From contig NC_064616.1 of the NCBI RefSeq assembly GCF_023898315.1, forward strand, positions 543,049,602 to 543,113,601: a stretch of 64,000 nt of DNA, written 5' to 3'. A program made the position numbers and the translations under genes. This document shows, one piece after another, positions 1 through 10,060 of this stretch; within the stretch, counting starts at the first letter, position 1; the number at the start of each line of letters is the position of its first letter. Under the pieces are notes generated by a model that did no database searches, was not told the origin of the DNA, and worked only from the letters and a program-made list of their open reading frames with translations. Origin of the DNA: Schistocerca nitens. Lineage: Eukaryota > Arthropoda > Insecta > Orthoptera > Acrididae.

Positions 1-170
1 TCTGAAGTTTTTTGACATGGGAGATATTAACCAGATATTGAAATATCTTTATGAACTACAGCCACAAAACATTCTGTTGGATCAAGGCTTCGTGAAATGC
101 AGTTGCATGAAAATCTCTACAACTAAAAAATTATTTAGTTTACTTAGAAAAGCTTATAGAAGATACAAAC

Positions 171-320
171 TAGATGAAATTAGTTCAGACTAGGACTAAA
201 AAGTTTATCCTAAAGCATGTAAATTCTAACTGGGATAAACCGATTCCACCTAGGCTATACTGTTTTATCCTATCGGTAACAGGATGAACGACTTTGACTT
301 AGCCGAAACTAGTTCATCCT
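171..320. repeat. Short inverted-repeat (MITE-like) unit
   Basis: Two arms of about 40 bases (171-212 and 281-320) are imperfect reverse complements. Both contain versions of GATGAA-(C/A)TAGTT and end in TTCATCCT or TTTATCCT. No coding capacity is visible between them. This fits a small non-autonomous fold-back element, but I could not define target duplications. The rest of 1-578 shows nothing I recognise. Confidence 0.4.
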
Positions 321-1068
321 AAAATCGGGTTTGGCCAGTAACATATGCATTCAAATATCGTAAACTAAAAATACACCAACCGTATACTTTCAAGGAACTT
401 ATTCGTATCATTATTATGTTAGATTGGGAAAAGCAATGGAATATGTCTACAGTTTAAAAGATAACTTGGTCAATATACGGGACATTCCATTTTCGCTTCT
501 GCTCACACACTCTGCGGTTAAATGTCAATCGGATACTGACTAATCAGCCTGAGTAAGAGTAAATTTATACATCCTACATTAACCCTTCGGTGGGCGCGTT
601 TGCTACAGATAGCTGCAAGATTTAGTTTTGTGTTAGTATTGCAGATAGCTCTACAATTACGTCCACGTCCAGATACAGATTTGTTGTACTCAACGGATGT
701 CGCCACATTTGCGCGATTCATGCTTTCAGCAGTTTAGTCGCTAAACTTGTTTGAAACGTGAGTGTAGCGTTTGCGGTGTGCTTGCTGCTAGGCGTCTTGT
801 GATGTAAGTATTTGCTATAGTTGTGTTTTTCTTTTGCCTCAAGGCAATCTTTCTTTTATATTAGTATATAATGAATATTCGAATCGAATCACATTTCCTA
901 TATACAATTTTCATTACTTTTTACAGTCTTGGATATTGATTTGCTACAATATATAACTTTTACAAAAAACATGTGTATCATTAGATCTCATAAAAGCGTG
1001 GAAATGAAGAAAAAGAAGGCATTTGACAGGCACTGCCTAATTGTGCGTCCTTAAGACTGTGAGAAAGT

Positions 1069-1395
1069 CTGCGAGAACAGTCAGAAGAAGAATTACAAGA
1101 ACTGTCAGATTCGTGTGAATCTGAGTCCAAAGAAGACGTTATTGAAGAAGAAAACCACAGCCGTGACTCCGAACAATCAACAGAGGAAACAGATGTCCAC
1201 CTGGTTGAAGGGGGAGACAACAAACAGAGGATTACCGATTTTACGTAGGAAAAGAAGAAACTATTTGGATAAGTGAACCGTTTCCTTCATCTTTTAAAAC
1301 CAAGGCCAAGAACATCGAAAAAGTTTTATCAGGTTCAAAAGCAAGTGCTGAAATTACGGAAAAAGAAATTGATGGGATGATTATTTTTCCTTAGT
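1069..1395 (+). pseudogene. piggyBac-type transposase, N-terminal fragment
   Basis: From 1069 the + strand reads a strongly acidic stretch rich in Glu, Ser and Asp (LREQSEEELQELSDSCESES and on), as at the start of many piggyBac transposases. After a frame change near 1240 it reads YVGKEETIWISEPFPSSFK and then an NIEKVLSG stretch. This resembles the segment just upstream of the DDD catalytic domain (Y-x-G-K-x-x-x-x-W followed by an A/R-N-I motif). It stops at TAG 1393-1395, and the catalytic domain is absent. The Tc1 target TA lies at 1403-1404, so this coding stub ended before the Tc1 arrived. Family assignment rests on these motifs plus the TTAA-flanked ends. Confidence 0.6.
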
Positions 1396-1402
1396 TTAGA
1401 AA

Positions 1403-2828
1403 TACACTCCTGGAAATGGAAAAAAGAACACATTGACACCGGTGTGTCAGACCCACCATACTTGCTCCGGATACTGCGAGAGGGCTGTACAAGCAATGAT
1501 CACACGCACGGCACAGCGGACACACCAGGAACCGCGGTGTTGGCCGTCGAATGGCGCTAGCTGCGCAGCATTTGTGCACCGCCGCCGTCAGTGTCAGCCA
1601 GTTTGCCGTGGCATACGGAGCTCCATCGCAGTCTTTAACACTGGTAGCATGCCGCGACAGCGTGGACGTGAACCGTATGTGCAGTTGACGGACTTTGAGC
1701 GAGGGCGTATAGTGGGCATGCGGGAGGCCGGGTGGACGTACCGCCGAATTGCTTAACACGTGGGGCGTGAGGTCTCCACAGTACATCGATGTTGTCGCCA
1801 GTGGTCGGCGGAAGGTGCACGTGCCCGTCGACCTGGGACCGGACCGCAGCGACGCACGGATGCACGCCAAGACCGTAGGATCCTACGCAGTGCCGTAGGG
1901 GACCGCACCGCCACTTCCCAGCAAATTAGGGACATTGTTGCTCCTGGGGTATCGGCGAGGACCATTCGCAACCGTCTCCATGAAGCTGGGCTACGGTCCC
2001 GCACACCGTTAGGCCGTCTTCCGCTCACGCCCCAACATCGTGCAGCCCGCCTCCAGTGGTGTCGCGACAGGCGTGAATGGAGGGACGAATGGAGACGTGT
2101 CGTCTTCAGCGATGAGAGTCACTTCTGCCTTGGTGCCAATGATGGTCGTATGCGTGTTTGGCGCCGTGCAGGTGAGCGCCACAATCAGGACTGCATACGA
2201 CCGAGGCACACAGGGCCAACACCCGGCATCATGGTGTGGGGAGCGATCTCCTACACTGGCCGTACACCACTGGTGATCGTCGAGGGGACACTGAATAGTG
2301 CACGGTACATTCAAACCGTCATCGAACCCATCGTTCTACCATTCCTAGACCGGCAAGGGAACTTGCTGTTCCAACAGGACAATGCACGTCCGCATGTATC
2401 CCGTGCCACCCAACGTGCTCTAGAAGGTGTAAGTCAACTACCCTGGCCAGCAAGATCTCCGGATCTGTCCCCCATTGAGCATGTTTGGGACTGGATGAAG
2501 CGTCGTCTCACGCGGTCTGCACGTCCAGCACGAACGCTGGTCCAACTGAGGCGCCAGGTGGAAATGGCATGGCAAGCCGTTCCACAGGACTACATCCAGC
2601 ATCTCTACGATCGTCTCCATGGGAGAATAGCAGCCTGCATTGCTGCGAAAGGTGGGTATACACTGTACTAGTGCCGACATTGTGCATGCTCTGATGCCTG
2701 TGTCTATGTGCCTGTGGTTCTGTCAGTGTGATCATGTGATGTATCTGACCCCAGGAATGTGTCAATAAAGTTTCCCCTTCCTGGGACAATGAATTCACGG
2801 TGTTCTTATTTCAATTTCCAGGAGTGTA
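1403..2828 (+). mobile_element. Tc1-like DNA transposon with both ends, nested in piggyBac element
   Basis: The terminal inverted repeats are about 28 bases. The left end reads CACTCCTGGAAATGGAAA from 1405 and the right end reads its reverse complement ending GAGTG at 2826, with only two or three mismatches. TA dinucleotides flank both ends (1403-1404 and 2827-2828), the expected Tc1/mariner target duplication. The 1.42-kb length with a single transposase frame is standard for Tc1. Low divergence between the ends and only one stop in the gene suggest it is among the youngest DNA transposons here. Confidence 0.9.
1649..2671 (+). pseudogene. Tc1-like transposase, full length but for one in-frame stop
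   Basis: ATG at 1649 (MPRQRGREPYVQLTDFERGR) opens a 340-codon frame ending TAG 2669-2671, broken only by TAA at 1754-1756 in the N-terminal helix-turn-helix region. The order is: paired-type HTH DNA-binding region (LTDFERGRIVG, later STVHRC and RTIRNRL), then the DDE domain with VVFSDESHF (first Asp), a GIMVWGAIS motif, QQDNARPH (second Asp) and SPDLSPIEHVWD (Glu). I count 32 residues between the second Asp and the Glu, two fewer than classic DD34E. The enzyme would cut and paste its own element by binding the terminal repeats in the nucleus. With the stop read through, all catalytic residues are present. A downstream GTG or internal Met could express only a truncated 303-residue form lacking the first HTH. 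Confidence 0.88.
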
Positions 2829-2904
2829 TAAAACTAATTGCGGTGCACATGCCGCAGCGCTCCCACTCATGGAAGTATGAAAGGCGTGCCCACCGAAGGG
2901 GTAA

Positions 2905-3599
2905 TATAGTACATTTTCAATTATGTTTACAATTAAAACTATTCAGAATAGCACCCAACCTCAAAAGCTGGTAAGGATGTCTACACTTTTCGAGACAAGT
3001 CAAATGTGTAACAGACTGCTAGAGAAACTACAGAGCTATCCTTACATGTCATCATGTTCTCACCACCAGCGCCACAAATGAGAATGCTAACGGTGTTTTA
3101 TTCTCATGCGAACCGTCTCCTGGTACTAACACATATAGGTACCAAGTTTGATTGGCATTGCTAGAGGTGTTCCAGAATTATGCGCTACAAGACACACACT
3201 TATTTAAAATTAAAATTGTGGATGTATACTTTATTAGCCGTTTTACTGCAAAGGGAAACTAAAGAAGTATTAGTATGGTTTACTGATGACTGATTTCGCT
3301 CTTTACCTTGCGAAGTCTTGGTCACACTTAACGTTCACAAAGCCTGAGGAATTTTTTTTCAAATATTATTCAGTTGTGGGTTAAGTTGCGTCGTAGATTG
3401 TTATGTAAATTATAAAATCAACAATTTGCATGGCTTTAGGTTTGAACAACCTACCATGGGTGCTTCAGTATTTCTTCGACCAGGGTGGCATTTATTGGAG
3501 CATATGAAATGAAATCCTCATAACTTCTGAACGGTTTGCGTTAGGACGTTCAATCTGCACAGCTGACCGCGGGGCATAATGGGAATTAGTATGTGCATG
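2905..3599. other. No recognised feature; AT-rich leader of mariner relic
   Basis: No reading frame with family features is visible. The part from about 3180 onward probably belongs to the 5' non-coding part of the mariner relic that follows, but I found no convincing terminal repeat. Confidence 0.3.
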
Positions 3600-3611
3600 T
3601 CTAAGGTTTAG

Positions 3612-4226
3612 TTTAAGAACGAAGCACACTTTCATTTGGATGGCTTCGTCAATAAGCAAACTTCGCGCATTTGGGGGCCTGAGAATCCGCATTTCGCAAT
3701 AGAGAGGTCTCTTCACCATCAGTGGATGAATGTGTGGTGTGCAGTGTCCAGTCATGGAATAATCGGTGCGTTATTACTTGATGGCACGGTGATTAACAAA
3801 CGGTACATGAAGGTTATGGGAGATGATTTCATCCCCCTTATGCAAAGTGACTCTGATTTTTTCAAGGTGTGGTTCATGAAAGACTGAGCTCGACCGCATC
3901 GAAGCAGGAGAGTGTTTGATGTCCTGGAGGAGCACTTTGGGGACAGCATACTGGCTCTGGCGTACACAGAATCCATTGTCATGAGCCTCGGTTTTCAGCC
4001 ACGTTCTCCGGATCTTAACACATGCGACGCCTTTTTGTTGGGCTATATTAAAGACAAGGTGTTCAGCAATAACACCAAAACCATTGCTGAGCTGGAAAGA
4101 GTCATGCAGGAGGTCATCGACAGTATCTACGTTACGACACGTCAGCGGATCTTGCAGAATTTCGCTATTCGTCTGCACCACATCATTGCCAATGATGGTA
4201 GGCATATCGAACATGTCATAACCTAA
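3612..4226 (+). pseudogene. mariner-type transposase relic, catalytic half only
   Basis: The frame reads KNEAHFHLDGFVNKQ (the usual DEAHFHLDG with the first catalytic Asp changed to Asn), then RIWGPENPH and WCAVSSHGIIG. Next comes FMKD-stop-ARPH, where the QDGARPH motif has TGA in place of Gly at 3885-3887. The last part is SPDLNTCDAFLLGYIKDKVF, with the third Asp kept, and a C-terminal tail RLHHIIANDGRHIEHV. About 47 residues separate the second and third Asp, as in some insect mariner relatives. The N-terminal DNA-binding half is missing. Two inactivating changes make this a dead copy. Confidence 0.75.
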
Positions 4227-4487
4227 ATCTGATTATATTTAGTAACGTCTACATATTGATTAAAGTGTGTGCACACCGTTCTTAGTAACTAATTTACGTT
4301 TCTTTTCATTTAGTTGAATAACTGGCAGCCTATACTGGTACGTTTCTCAAGTTTCCACATAACGGAATCTGCTTGAACATTTTTCTTCTTGAAGGGGCTT
4401 AAACGCATTGCAGAACTGGCTTCAGGATTCAGGAACTTGATGTCTTTCACTACTGTGCCAAACAAGTTAGATGCTTTAATTTGATTT

Positions 4488-4800
4488 AGAAATACCACCC
4501 ACACTGACAAATACAGCCAGTCGGGTATCTACCAACTTAAGTGCAACTGCTGTCAATCTGTATATGTGGGTCAAACATGCAGCAATATCAGAACCAGTTA
4601 TACAGAACATCTCAAAGCACTGAAAAGCAATAGCTCACACTCAACTTTCGCAGACCACGTGATAGTACACAATCAGTACCCAACAAACATTGAAACTGTC
4701 TAACACATCCTGAAACTACTGGCAGCTTATACCAAAAATTAACTATAGAAGAAAACTATCACATCCAGAAGTCAGTAGTCCAAGAAAGTACTAAAGGACT
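4488..4800 (+). pseudogene. Penelope-like retroelement, GIY-YIG endonuclease remnant
   Basis: The frame starting near 4488 reads YSQSGIYQLKCNCCQSVYVG then QTCSNIRTSYTEHLKALK and SHSTFADHVIVHN. These are the GIY and YVGQT core motifs, the Arg-x3-Tyr-x2-His helix and the DH-x-HN segment typical of the C-terminal GIY-YIG endonuclease of Penelope-like elements. Stops follow at about 4702 and again around 4740. The reverse transcriptase that should lie upstream is not recognisable. Penelope elements use this nuclease to nick target DNA for reverse transcription. Confidence 0.75.
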
Positions 4801-5041
4801 ACACATTACTGTGCAATGTGGCGGGATATTTAGAGATGCACAATGATGCTGGCGGAAAATTTCAAAATAAAAGATAGTAGCCGTGAGAAATTTAAAATTT
4901 TTAGCGTCCATTAAAATGAAGTAGCCAACAAACAGACAATCATTGTGTAGTCGCAAAGTTCAACATTATCTGAATATTATTTTTGGCTTCATGTGAAAGA
5001 GATATTTGGAATACAACGGTAATTCAATATCACAAAAATTA

Positions 5042-5707
5042 TACGAGGGGCGTTCAGAAAGTAAGCTCCGATCGGTCGCGAAATGGAAACGACTATGAAA
5101 ATCCGATAAAGCTTTGCACAGATGTGTTGGGTAGTGTCTCTAGTATAACCCCAGTTAGCATCACGTCGCTCTTCTCATTTCTGAGCTCGCAGTGAGTGCG
5201 TAAAGATGTCTAGAAAATAGTGTCTGCCGCCAAGTACGAGGGCCTGGTGAGAAATTTCGCCTGAAGCTATGCAGCTAACATTACATAACTGTCGTGCTGT
5301 TTTTTCTTCAAGACAATTCTCAGCCGCATTCTGCAGGGGCAATGAAGATGCTCCTGCATCGTTTTCAAATGGAAATGTGAGATTACCCACAATACAGTCC
5401 GCAATTGTCTCCCCCTGAGTTTCATCTCTGGTCACATGAACCGCTGTCTTTGAAGACAACATTTTGACACAGACAACGAGGTGTAGGCCAGCGTGGAGAA
5501 TTGGCGGAAAGCACTGGCGGCTGCCTTCTATGATGAGGCTATTGAAAAGTTGGTACAACGCTATGACAAAAGTCTAAGTCAGAACGGCGACTACGTAGAG
5601 AAGTAGCTGAAAGGTGTAGCTAATTGTTAGAAGTAAAACATTTCTGATGTTCACTGTGGTTTCAATTTGGCAATCAATCGGAGCTTACTTTCTGAACAGG
5701 CCTCGTA
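5042..5707 (+). mobile_element. mariner-family deletion derivative
   Basis: The ends are inverted repeats of about 30 bases. The left reads TACGAGGGGCGTTCAGAAAG from 5042, and the right is its near-perfect complement ending CCTCGTA at 5707, with only a few mismatches. The TA at each extreme is the expected target duplication. At 666 bp it is about half a complete mariner. Only the last codons of a transposase remain; the internal part has no intact domain. Confidence 0.82.
5502..5606 (+). pseudogene. mariner transposase, C-terminal tail
   Basis: The reading frame gives WRKALAAAFYDEAIEKLVQR followed by YDKSLSQNGDYVEK and TAG at 5604-5606. This is the conserved C-terminal signature of many insect mariner transposases (FYDEGIEKLVxRYDKCL...GDYVEK). 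The DDD catalytic domain upstream is missing, so this stub only shows the family and orientation of the enclosing element. Confidence 0.75.
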
Positions 5708-5794
5708 TCAGTTTCACCTGAATAGTGTACATTCGCGGAATGGTCAAAAGTATCTAAATGAACAGAATTTTTTGTAAAAATTGTATTAGCCCAT

Positions 5795-5796
<2 letters not shown>

Positions 5797-5845
<49 letters not shown>
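5797..5845. repeat. (AC)n microsatellite
   Basis: Uninterrupted AC dinucleotide run of 49 bases, just downstream of the mariner derivative. Reading frames of poly-Thr/His or Val/Cys over it are artefacts. Confidence 0.98.
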
Positions 5846-5846
<1 letters not shown>

Positions 5847-5875
5847 CCGCGTTGCATAACATTTCACCTCCGAAT

Positions 5876-5879
<4 letters not shown>

Positions 5880-5933
<54 letters not shown>

Positions 5934-5953
5934 CCTCCCTATTCCTCTCTCTC
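5880..5953. repeat. (CT)n microsatellite
   Basis: About 74 bases of CT dinucleotides with a few interruptions near the right end, separated from the AC run by 34 bases. Together they make a compound simple repeat likely to vary in length between individuals. Confidence 0.97.
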
Positions 5954-6358
5954 GTTCTCTGTCTCTTCCGTTCTACACTTCACTAACTTATGTCAAATAT
6001 TGTACTACTTTGTCAGTAAATTTCATCTCACAAGGGGACACACACCTGCATAAATCACGCAAAAGTGTTAAGTTAAAAAATATTTATGTCAGAGACCATA
6101 CTGCCTTTTTTGTAAATTTCGTCCCTGTCATGTCAGATACAGTATTACAGCCAATCAAACTAACAAAGATGCAGTCTGAATTACTTTTCAACAATGGTGA
6201 ACTACTGGAAGAGTGCTGGTATTGCTTAACTAACAACTGACGCCTAAAAATGACGGCGGCCCCTTAGAGTAAGTGTCACAATACCTAATGTTATTGGCCC
6301 TTCGATCTTAGCCATACTTGAAGCTATTTTGCACGTGGTACAAAGAACACACTATAAT

Positions 6359-6846
6359 TGTGGTGTCACCGCCAGACACCACACTTGCTAGGTAGTAGCT
6401 TAAATCGGCCGCGGTCCATTAGTACATGTCGGGCCCGCGTGGCGCCACAGTCAGGATCGCAGACCGAGCGCCACCACAAGGCAGGTCTCGAGAGACTGAC
6501 TAGCACTAGCCCCAGTTGTACGGACGACGTCGCTAGTGATGCACACTGACGAAGCCTCGCTCATTTGCAGAGCAGATAGTTAGAATAGCCTTCAGCTAAG
6601 TTAATGGCTACGACCTAGCAAGGCGCCATTTGTAACATTGCATGTATCTTAAGAGTCTCACTTGTATCGTCAAGAGCCATGTACCACAAGGATGGATTAA
6701 AGTTAAGTATTTCCGCAGCTACGTACTTTTCTTTATAGCATTCATTACGTCTCCTGTTTCAGACTTCACGCCATCCTTCGTGCGCTTATAGCGTGCATTT
6801 TCGGCCCCCTCAAAACACTGTGTCGGCACCACTTGTCGACACAACA
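6359..6846 (+). mobile_element. Solo LTR (488 bp) with 5-bp target duplication
   Basis: The unit begins TGTGGTGTCACCGCCAGAC and ends GTCGACACAACA, so it has the TG...CA ends of an LTR. The flanking pentamer ATAAT is repeated exactly (6354-6358 and 6847-6851). No gag, pol or second LTR is nearby, so it is a solo LTR left by LTR-LTR recombination. An ATTAAA near 6697 may be its polyadenylation signal. A second member of the family lies at 51901-52600. Strand follows the TG-to-CA order and is not proven. Confidence 0.88.
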
Positions 6847-6851
6847 ATAAT

Positions 6852-7182
6852 CACCCGGCAGTTTCAGTAATGCAGCACCTCAGCAGCAGCATTTCGGGAA
6901 GGAGGGGTGAGGGAAAAAAATACATCGTCTTCTACTGTAGAAAAACATAACTGACGTTATTGCCCCATTAAAATAATTTTTAACTGGTTTTAAATACCTG
7001 CAGTTATGTACCACTGGGGTTCTATCCACCAGTATTACAGTTTCTGACCCTTTAGCAAATCAATCCACACCAAATGTGATACATTTAGAAAAGATCGTTT
7101 AATCGTCATACACTTTAACATTAGATTTTCACAATATGCAAGAGGAACTTTACAATGCGTGAAATAGGAAATACATACCGGA
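6852..7182. other. No recognised feature
   Basis: AT-rich spacer between the solo LTR and the mariner relic. I see no frame, repeat end or RNA-like structure here. Confidence 0.4.
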
Positions 7183-7409
7183 TGATTATAATTGAAGTTT
7201 TCCTATTTAACACACTAAAACAAGGAAAGTAATTTACGTGTGGGTACCAAACTTGGTAGCATTAATGTCTAGAGTATGGGGTGCGTGATTTCCATGCGTC
7301 ACAGCGCCGTCGTCGAGTTTCCACTATGGTCACCAGGTGCCGTTATCAGTCAACGTGATTCATAGTTGCACACACCTGACCAGTCGCAATGCATTGTTGA
7401 CGTGTCAAC

Positions 7410-8345
7410 ATGAGCTTGTACAAAAAGAGCAGGGACTTATTGGTGGAGCCATATTATCAAAACTACAGTAGTACACCAGCTGCATTTCGAGAAAATCGCC
7501 GGTAGAAAGGATTACGGAAGGGTCCTCTTTCAATACCTGATGTGCGGAGCGTAGTGAAGTTCGTATCAACTACAAAACTGGGCGTCGCTCCAGGAAGAGA
7601 CCGACAACCGATTGCGCCACAGATTGTTGATGAAATAACTGTTGCAATGGCAGGCAACGCTGCGGACAATTCCCACACGTTAGGCAGTGCGCGTGCTGTG
7701 TCACGACAGTTGAACATCACGGGGTCCAATGTACAGAAAGTGCTTCGACCAATTCTCAAATGGTATCCGTACAAGATCCTTATCGTACAGCGGATTGCAC
7801 CACACCACGCACAACGACGTGTTGACTTCGCTCTCCTCTTCCTCGCAAGGATTGAAATTAACAAGGGCTGGCCCTGCACCATCCTTTGGACAGACGAAGC
7901 TCATTTTTCTCTGACGGGTGAGATGAACACACAGAATTGCCGATTGCGGGGATCTTCACCTCCAGTCAAAGTTCCTCTGTATGATGAACTTGTCACCGTA
8001 TGGTGTGGCTTCACTGCTACGCTCATTATTCGTCAGTTAATTTTTGTAAAGCTTGGCACTCAAGACCAATGACGTGCAGTGTTACTGGCCAGTGTTACTG
8101 CTATATACTTCGCCAGCATGTCATACCCACCCTAAAGGAGAGAGAAGCATAGAACTCAACAGTTTTAATGCAAGATGGGGCCCCACCACACATCACTCGT
8201 GAAGTTCACCTGCTTCTCCGAAACATATTTGAAAACGATCGAATTATCAGCCGATCGTTTCCAAATGTTTGGCCGGCACAATTACCTGATAACACTTCCT
8301 GTGGTTTTTGGTTGTGGGGCTACCTGAGTGACAGGGTGTACCAGT
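7410..8345 (+). pseudogene. mariner-type transposase relic, third catalytic Asp lost
   Basis: ATG at 7410 opens MSLYKKSRDLLVEPYYQNYS. A TAG near 7503 interrupts, then a long frame (7542-8072) covers an HTH region, RQLNITGSNVQKVLR and WTDEAHFSLTGEMNTQNCR (first Asp kept). After a TGA at 8070-8072 and a short degraded stretch the frame resumes with LMQDGAPPHITREVHLLLRN (second Asp). The third motif, normally PDLNPCDFWLW, here reads PDNTSCGFWLW, so the third Asp is Gly. The gene stops matching at about 8345, where another repeat begins. The 5' flank from about 7183 looks like the element's non-coding leader. Dead copy. Confidence 0.8.
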
Positions 8346-8349
8346 GGAT

Positions 8350-9060
8350 GATCGGTTGGTTTAAAATTGGGGGTGGGGAGGGACCAAACTGCTAGGTTAT
8401 CGGTCCTTTGTTCCAAATAAAACAATGCCACAAGGGTGAGAATAAAACAAGCGAGATTGTCAACACAAAACGGAGAGAAAGGAGAAACCACAAGCACAAC
8501 AGAAGGGCAACAAACATTTAAATGGACTAAAGGGGAGAAGAAAACCACAGAAACGCTAGAATCAGGTAAAAGAGATGAAAACAACAAAACAGATTACCAC
8601 GGCTGGCTGAACATAAGATTAAAAAGGAGAAGCCAGCCACTCTGCAACTCATTAAAACCTCCACCATAAAAGCACTAGGGCAGGAGGATACAGGTGGACA
8701 AAGGGCATGAGCTAAAACTTAGATCAAATGATAAAACCCTCCCTCAAAAATGAAACGTAAAACTGAATCACCCGATTAGGTGTTGTCAGGTAAAATTAGC
8801 GGCAACGAGACCGGTAACCGAAGGTTTCGTCGCAGGGCAGTCAAAGTGGAACAGGGCAACAGAATATGGGACACTGTCAAGCGGCGCTGCATTGACACTG
8901 AGGCTGATCTTCACAGCGCAGAAGGTTGCAGTGGGTCGCCCAAGCGTGGCCAATCTGGAGCCGTCAGAGAACCACAGAGTCCCTGCAAGAGGCCTGCATG
9001 GAGGACTGCCACACACTCGTAGTCTCCTTAATGGCACGCAGTTTGTTGTGCGTACTGTGA
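8350..9060. repeat. Dispersed repeat of uncertain class truncating the mariner
   Basis: It starts with GGTTGGTTTAAAATTGGGGG and then a GGGACCAAACTGCTAGGTTA-like stretch. This resembles the tail shared by the SINEs at 16356 and 31123 (GGTTGG...GGAGACCAAACAGCGAGGT-type). The following 650 bases are purine-rich and do not match those SINEs, so this is a longer, different retroposon-like repeat. A 77-codon frame over it (8436-8669) is Lys/Glu/Thr-rich low-complexity and not a convincing protein. Confidence 0.5.
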
Positions 9061-9633
9061 GGTAATGGGCGAGTTGTGGCGCCCTGAAAATATTCTAAGA
9101 TTTGAATTGGCGTGGCCGCGCGGGAGCCTCTCGTTGGAGGGGTAGCCCCAGCGCGTGGTCCAGGCCATCCACATGGCTGGGAATTCCATGTTGACGCTTT
9201 GATTAGGACTGTGCTTTGTGTCGATGGAGGAGATGTGTATGTTGGGATTGCCAAATATGGCGGACTTTTTGAAATCATTATGACAGACGTTACAAACCTC
9301 ATGTAGATGTTAATAGTAGCCAGAGGGATCATGATATCTTAAAAAGAAACATGAACATTACCATTACTTGCATGACAATTCTGATGGTGTAATCAGATTT
9401 TCAGTATCTTTATTTGTTTAAAGTTTCGTATCTGACTGTAAATTGTACAAGTAACACGTAGCAACGAATTTCCAAAATCTAAACTGTTCATTCAATTTTC
9501 TCGATCGACGTGTCTTTAGAAAGGAATTAGTGTAAACCTAAAGTGGTATGAATTACAGGTTGTAACTTGAATAGTTTGAGAGTTATTAAAGGTCAAATTG
9601 GCCCATTATTATTAATCACGTCAGGCCATAAGT
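9061..9633. other. No recognised feature
   Basis: A moderately GC-rich stretch (9100-9250) followed by AT-rich DNA. Neither shows a family motif. The first part might be a further piece of the preceding repeat. Confidence 0.3.
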
Positions 9634-9645
9634 ACTACATAGTTA

Positions 9646-9836
9646 GCCGGCCGCGGTGGTCTAGCGGTTCTGGCGCTGCAGTCCGGAACCGTGGGACTAC
9701 TACGGTCGCAGGTTCGAATCCTGCCTCGGGCATGGGTGTGTGTGATGTCCTTAGGTTAGTTAGGTTTAAGTAGTTCTAAGTTCTGGGGGACTTATGACCT
9801 AAGATGTTGAGTCCCATAGTGCTCAGAGCCATTTGA
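9646..9836 (+). mobile_element. tRNA-headed SINE with 12-bp target duplication
   Basis: The body starts GCCGGCCGCGGTGGTCTAGC. It has A-box-like (TGGTCTAGCGG) and B-box-like (GGTTCGAATCC) pol III promoter elements, then the tail TGTCCTTAGGTTAGTTAGG and AGTGCTCAGAGCCATTTGAA. The direct repeat ACTACATAGTTA flanks it (9634-9645 and 9837-9848). It is one of several same-tail SINEs here (44566, 52168, 53733, 54958, 61024). The perfect duplication implies a young insertion. Confidence 0.95.
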
Positions 9837-10021
9837 ACTACATAGTTACACGAAAAAACGGTAGCAGCATGCTTGTAAATATATTTATTCGTCTATGTCC
9901 TTGTTTATATCCGATATATACTATTAATGAAGAAATTGGTTAAATATTCATTGTGTATTAGAAAGGAAAGAGACATTAGGCTACTGGCCTATCTATTGTT
10001 TCTATTCCTTTCAAAATGTTA

Positions 10022-10060
10022 ATATGTGTGTGAAATGTTATGGGACTTAACTGCTATCTA
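10022..10060 (-). repeat. Short SINE-tail remnant
   Basis: TGTGTGTGAAATGTTATGGG and the following ACTTAACTGC is the reverse complement, with a few changes, of the tail of the truncated SINE at 21675-21805. It is only about 35 bases with no head or flanking duplication. Confidence 0.5.

Larger units (their letters stand above)
579..2904. mobile_element. piggyBac-like element, internally deleted, interrupted by a Tc1
   Basis: The left end is TTAA (579-582) followed by CCCTTCGGTGGGCGCG (583-598). The right end is the reverse complement with one mismatch (2885-2900), followed by GTAA (2901-2904), a one-base-decayed TTAA. TTAA target duplication and ends starting CCC are piggyBac hallmarks. Without the nested Tc1 (about 1.42 kb) the element is only about 0.9 kb, so most of the transposase gene is missing. 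It keeps only an N-terminal coding fragment (1069-1395) and cannot be autonomous. Confidence 0.72.

Noticed and set aside
1391-1870. Long minus-strand frames over the Tc1 transposase (also 2009-2314, 2508-2798)
   Set aside because: Antisense shadows of a GC-rich transposase gene on the + strand.
5793-6053. Frames over the AC and CT runs (poly-Thr/His, Ser/Leu)
   Set aside because: Simple-sequence translation artefacts.
8436-8669. Lys/Glu/Thr-rich 77-codon frame
   Set aside because: Lies in a purine-rich dispersed repeat. Composition alone explains the open frame.
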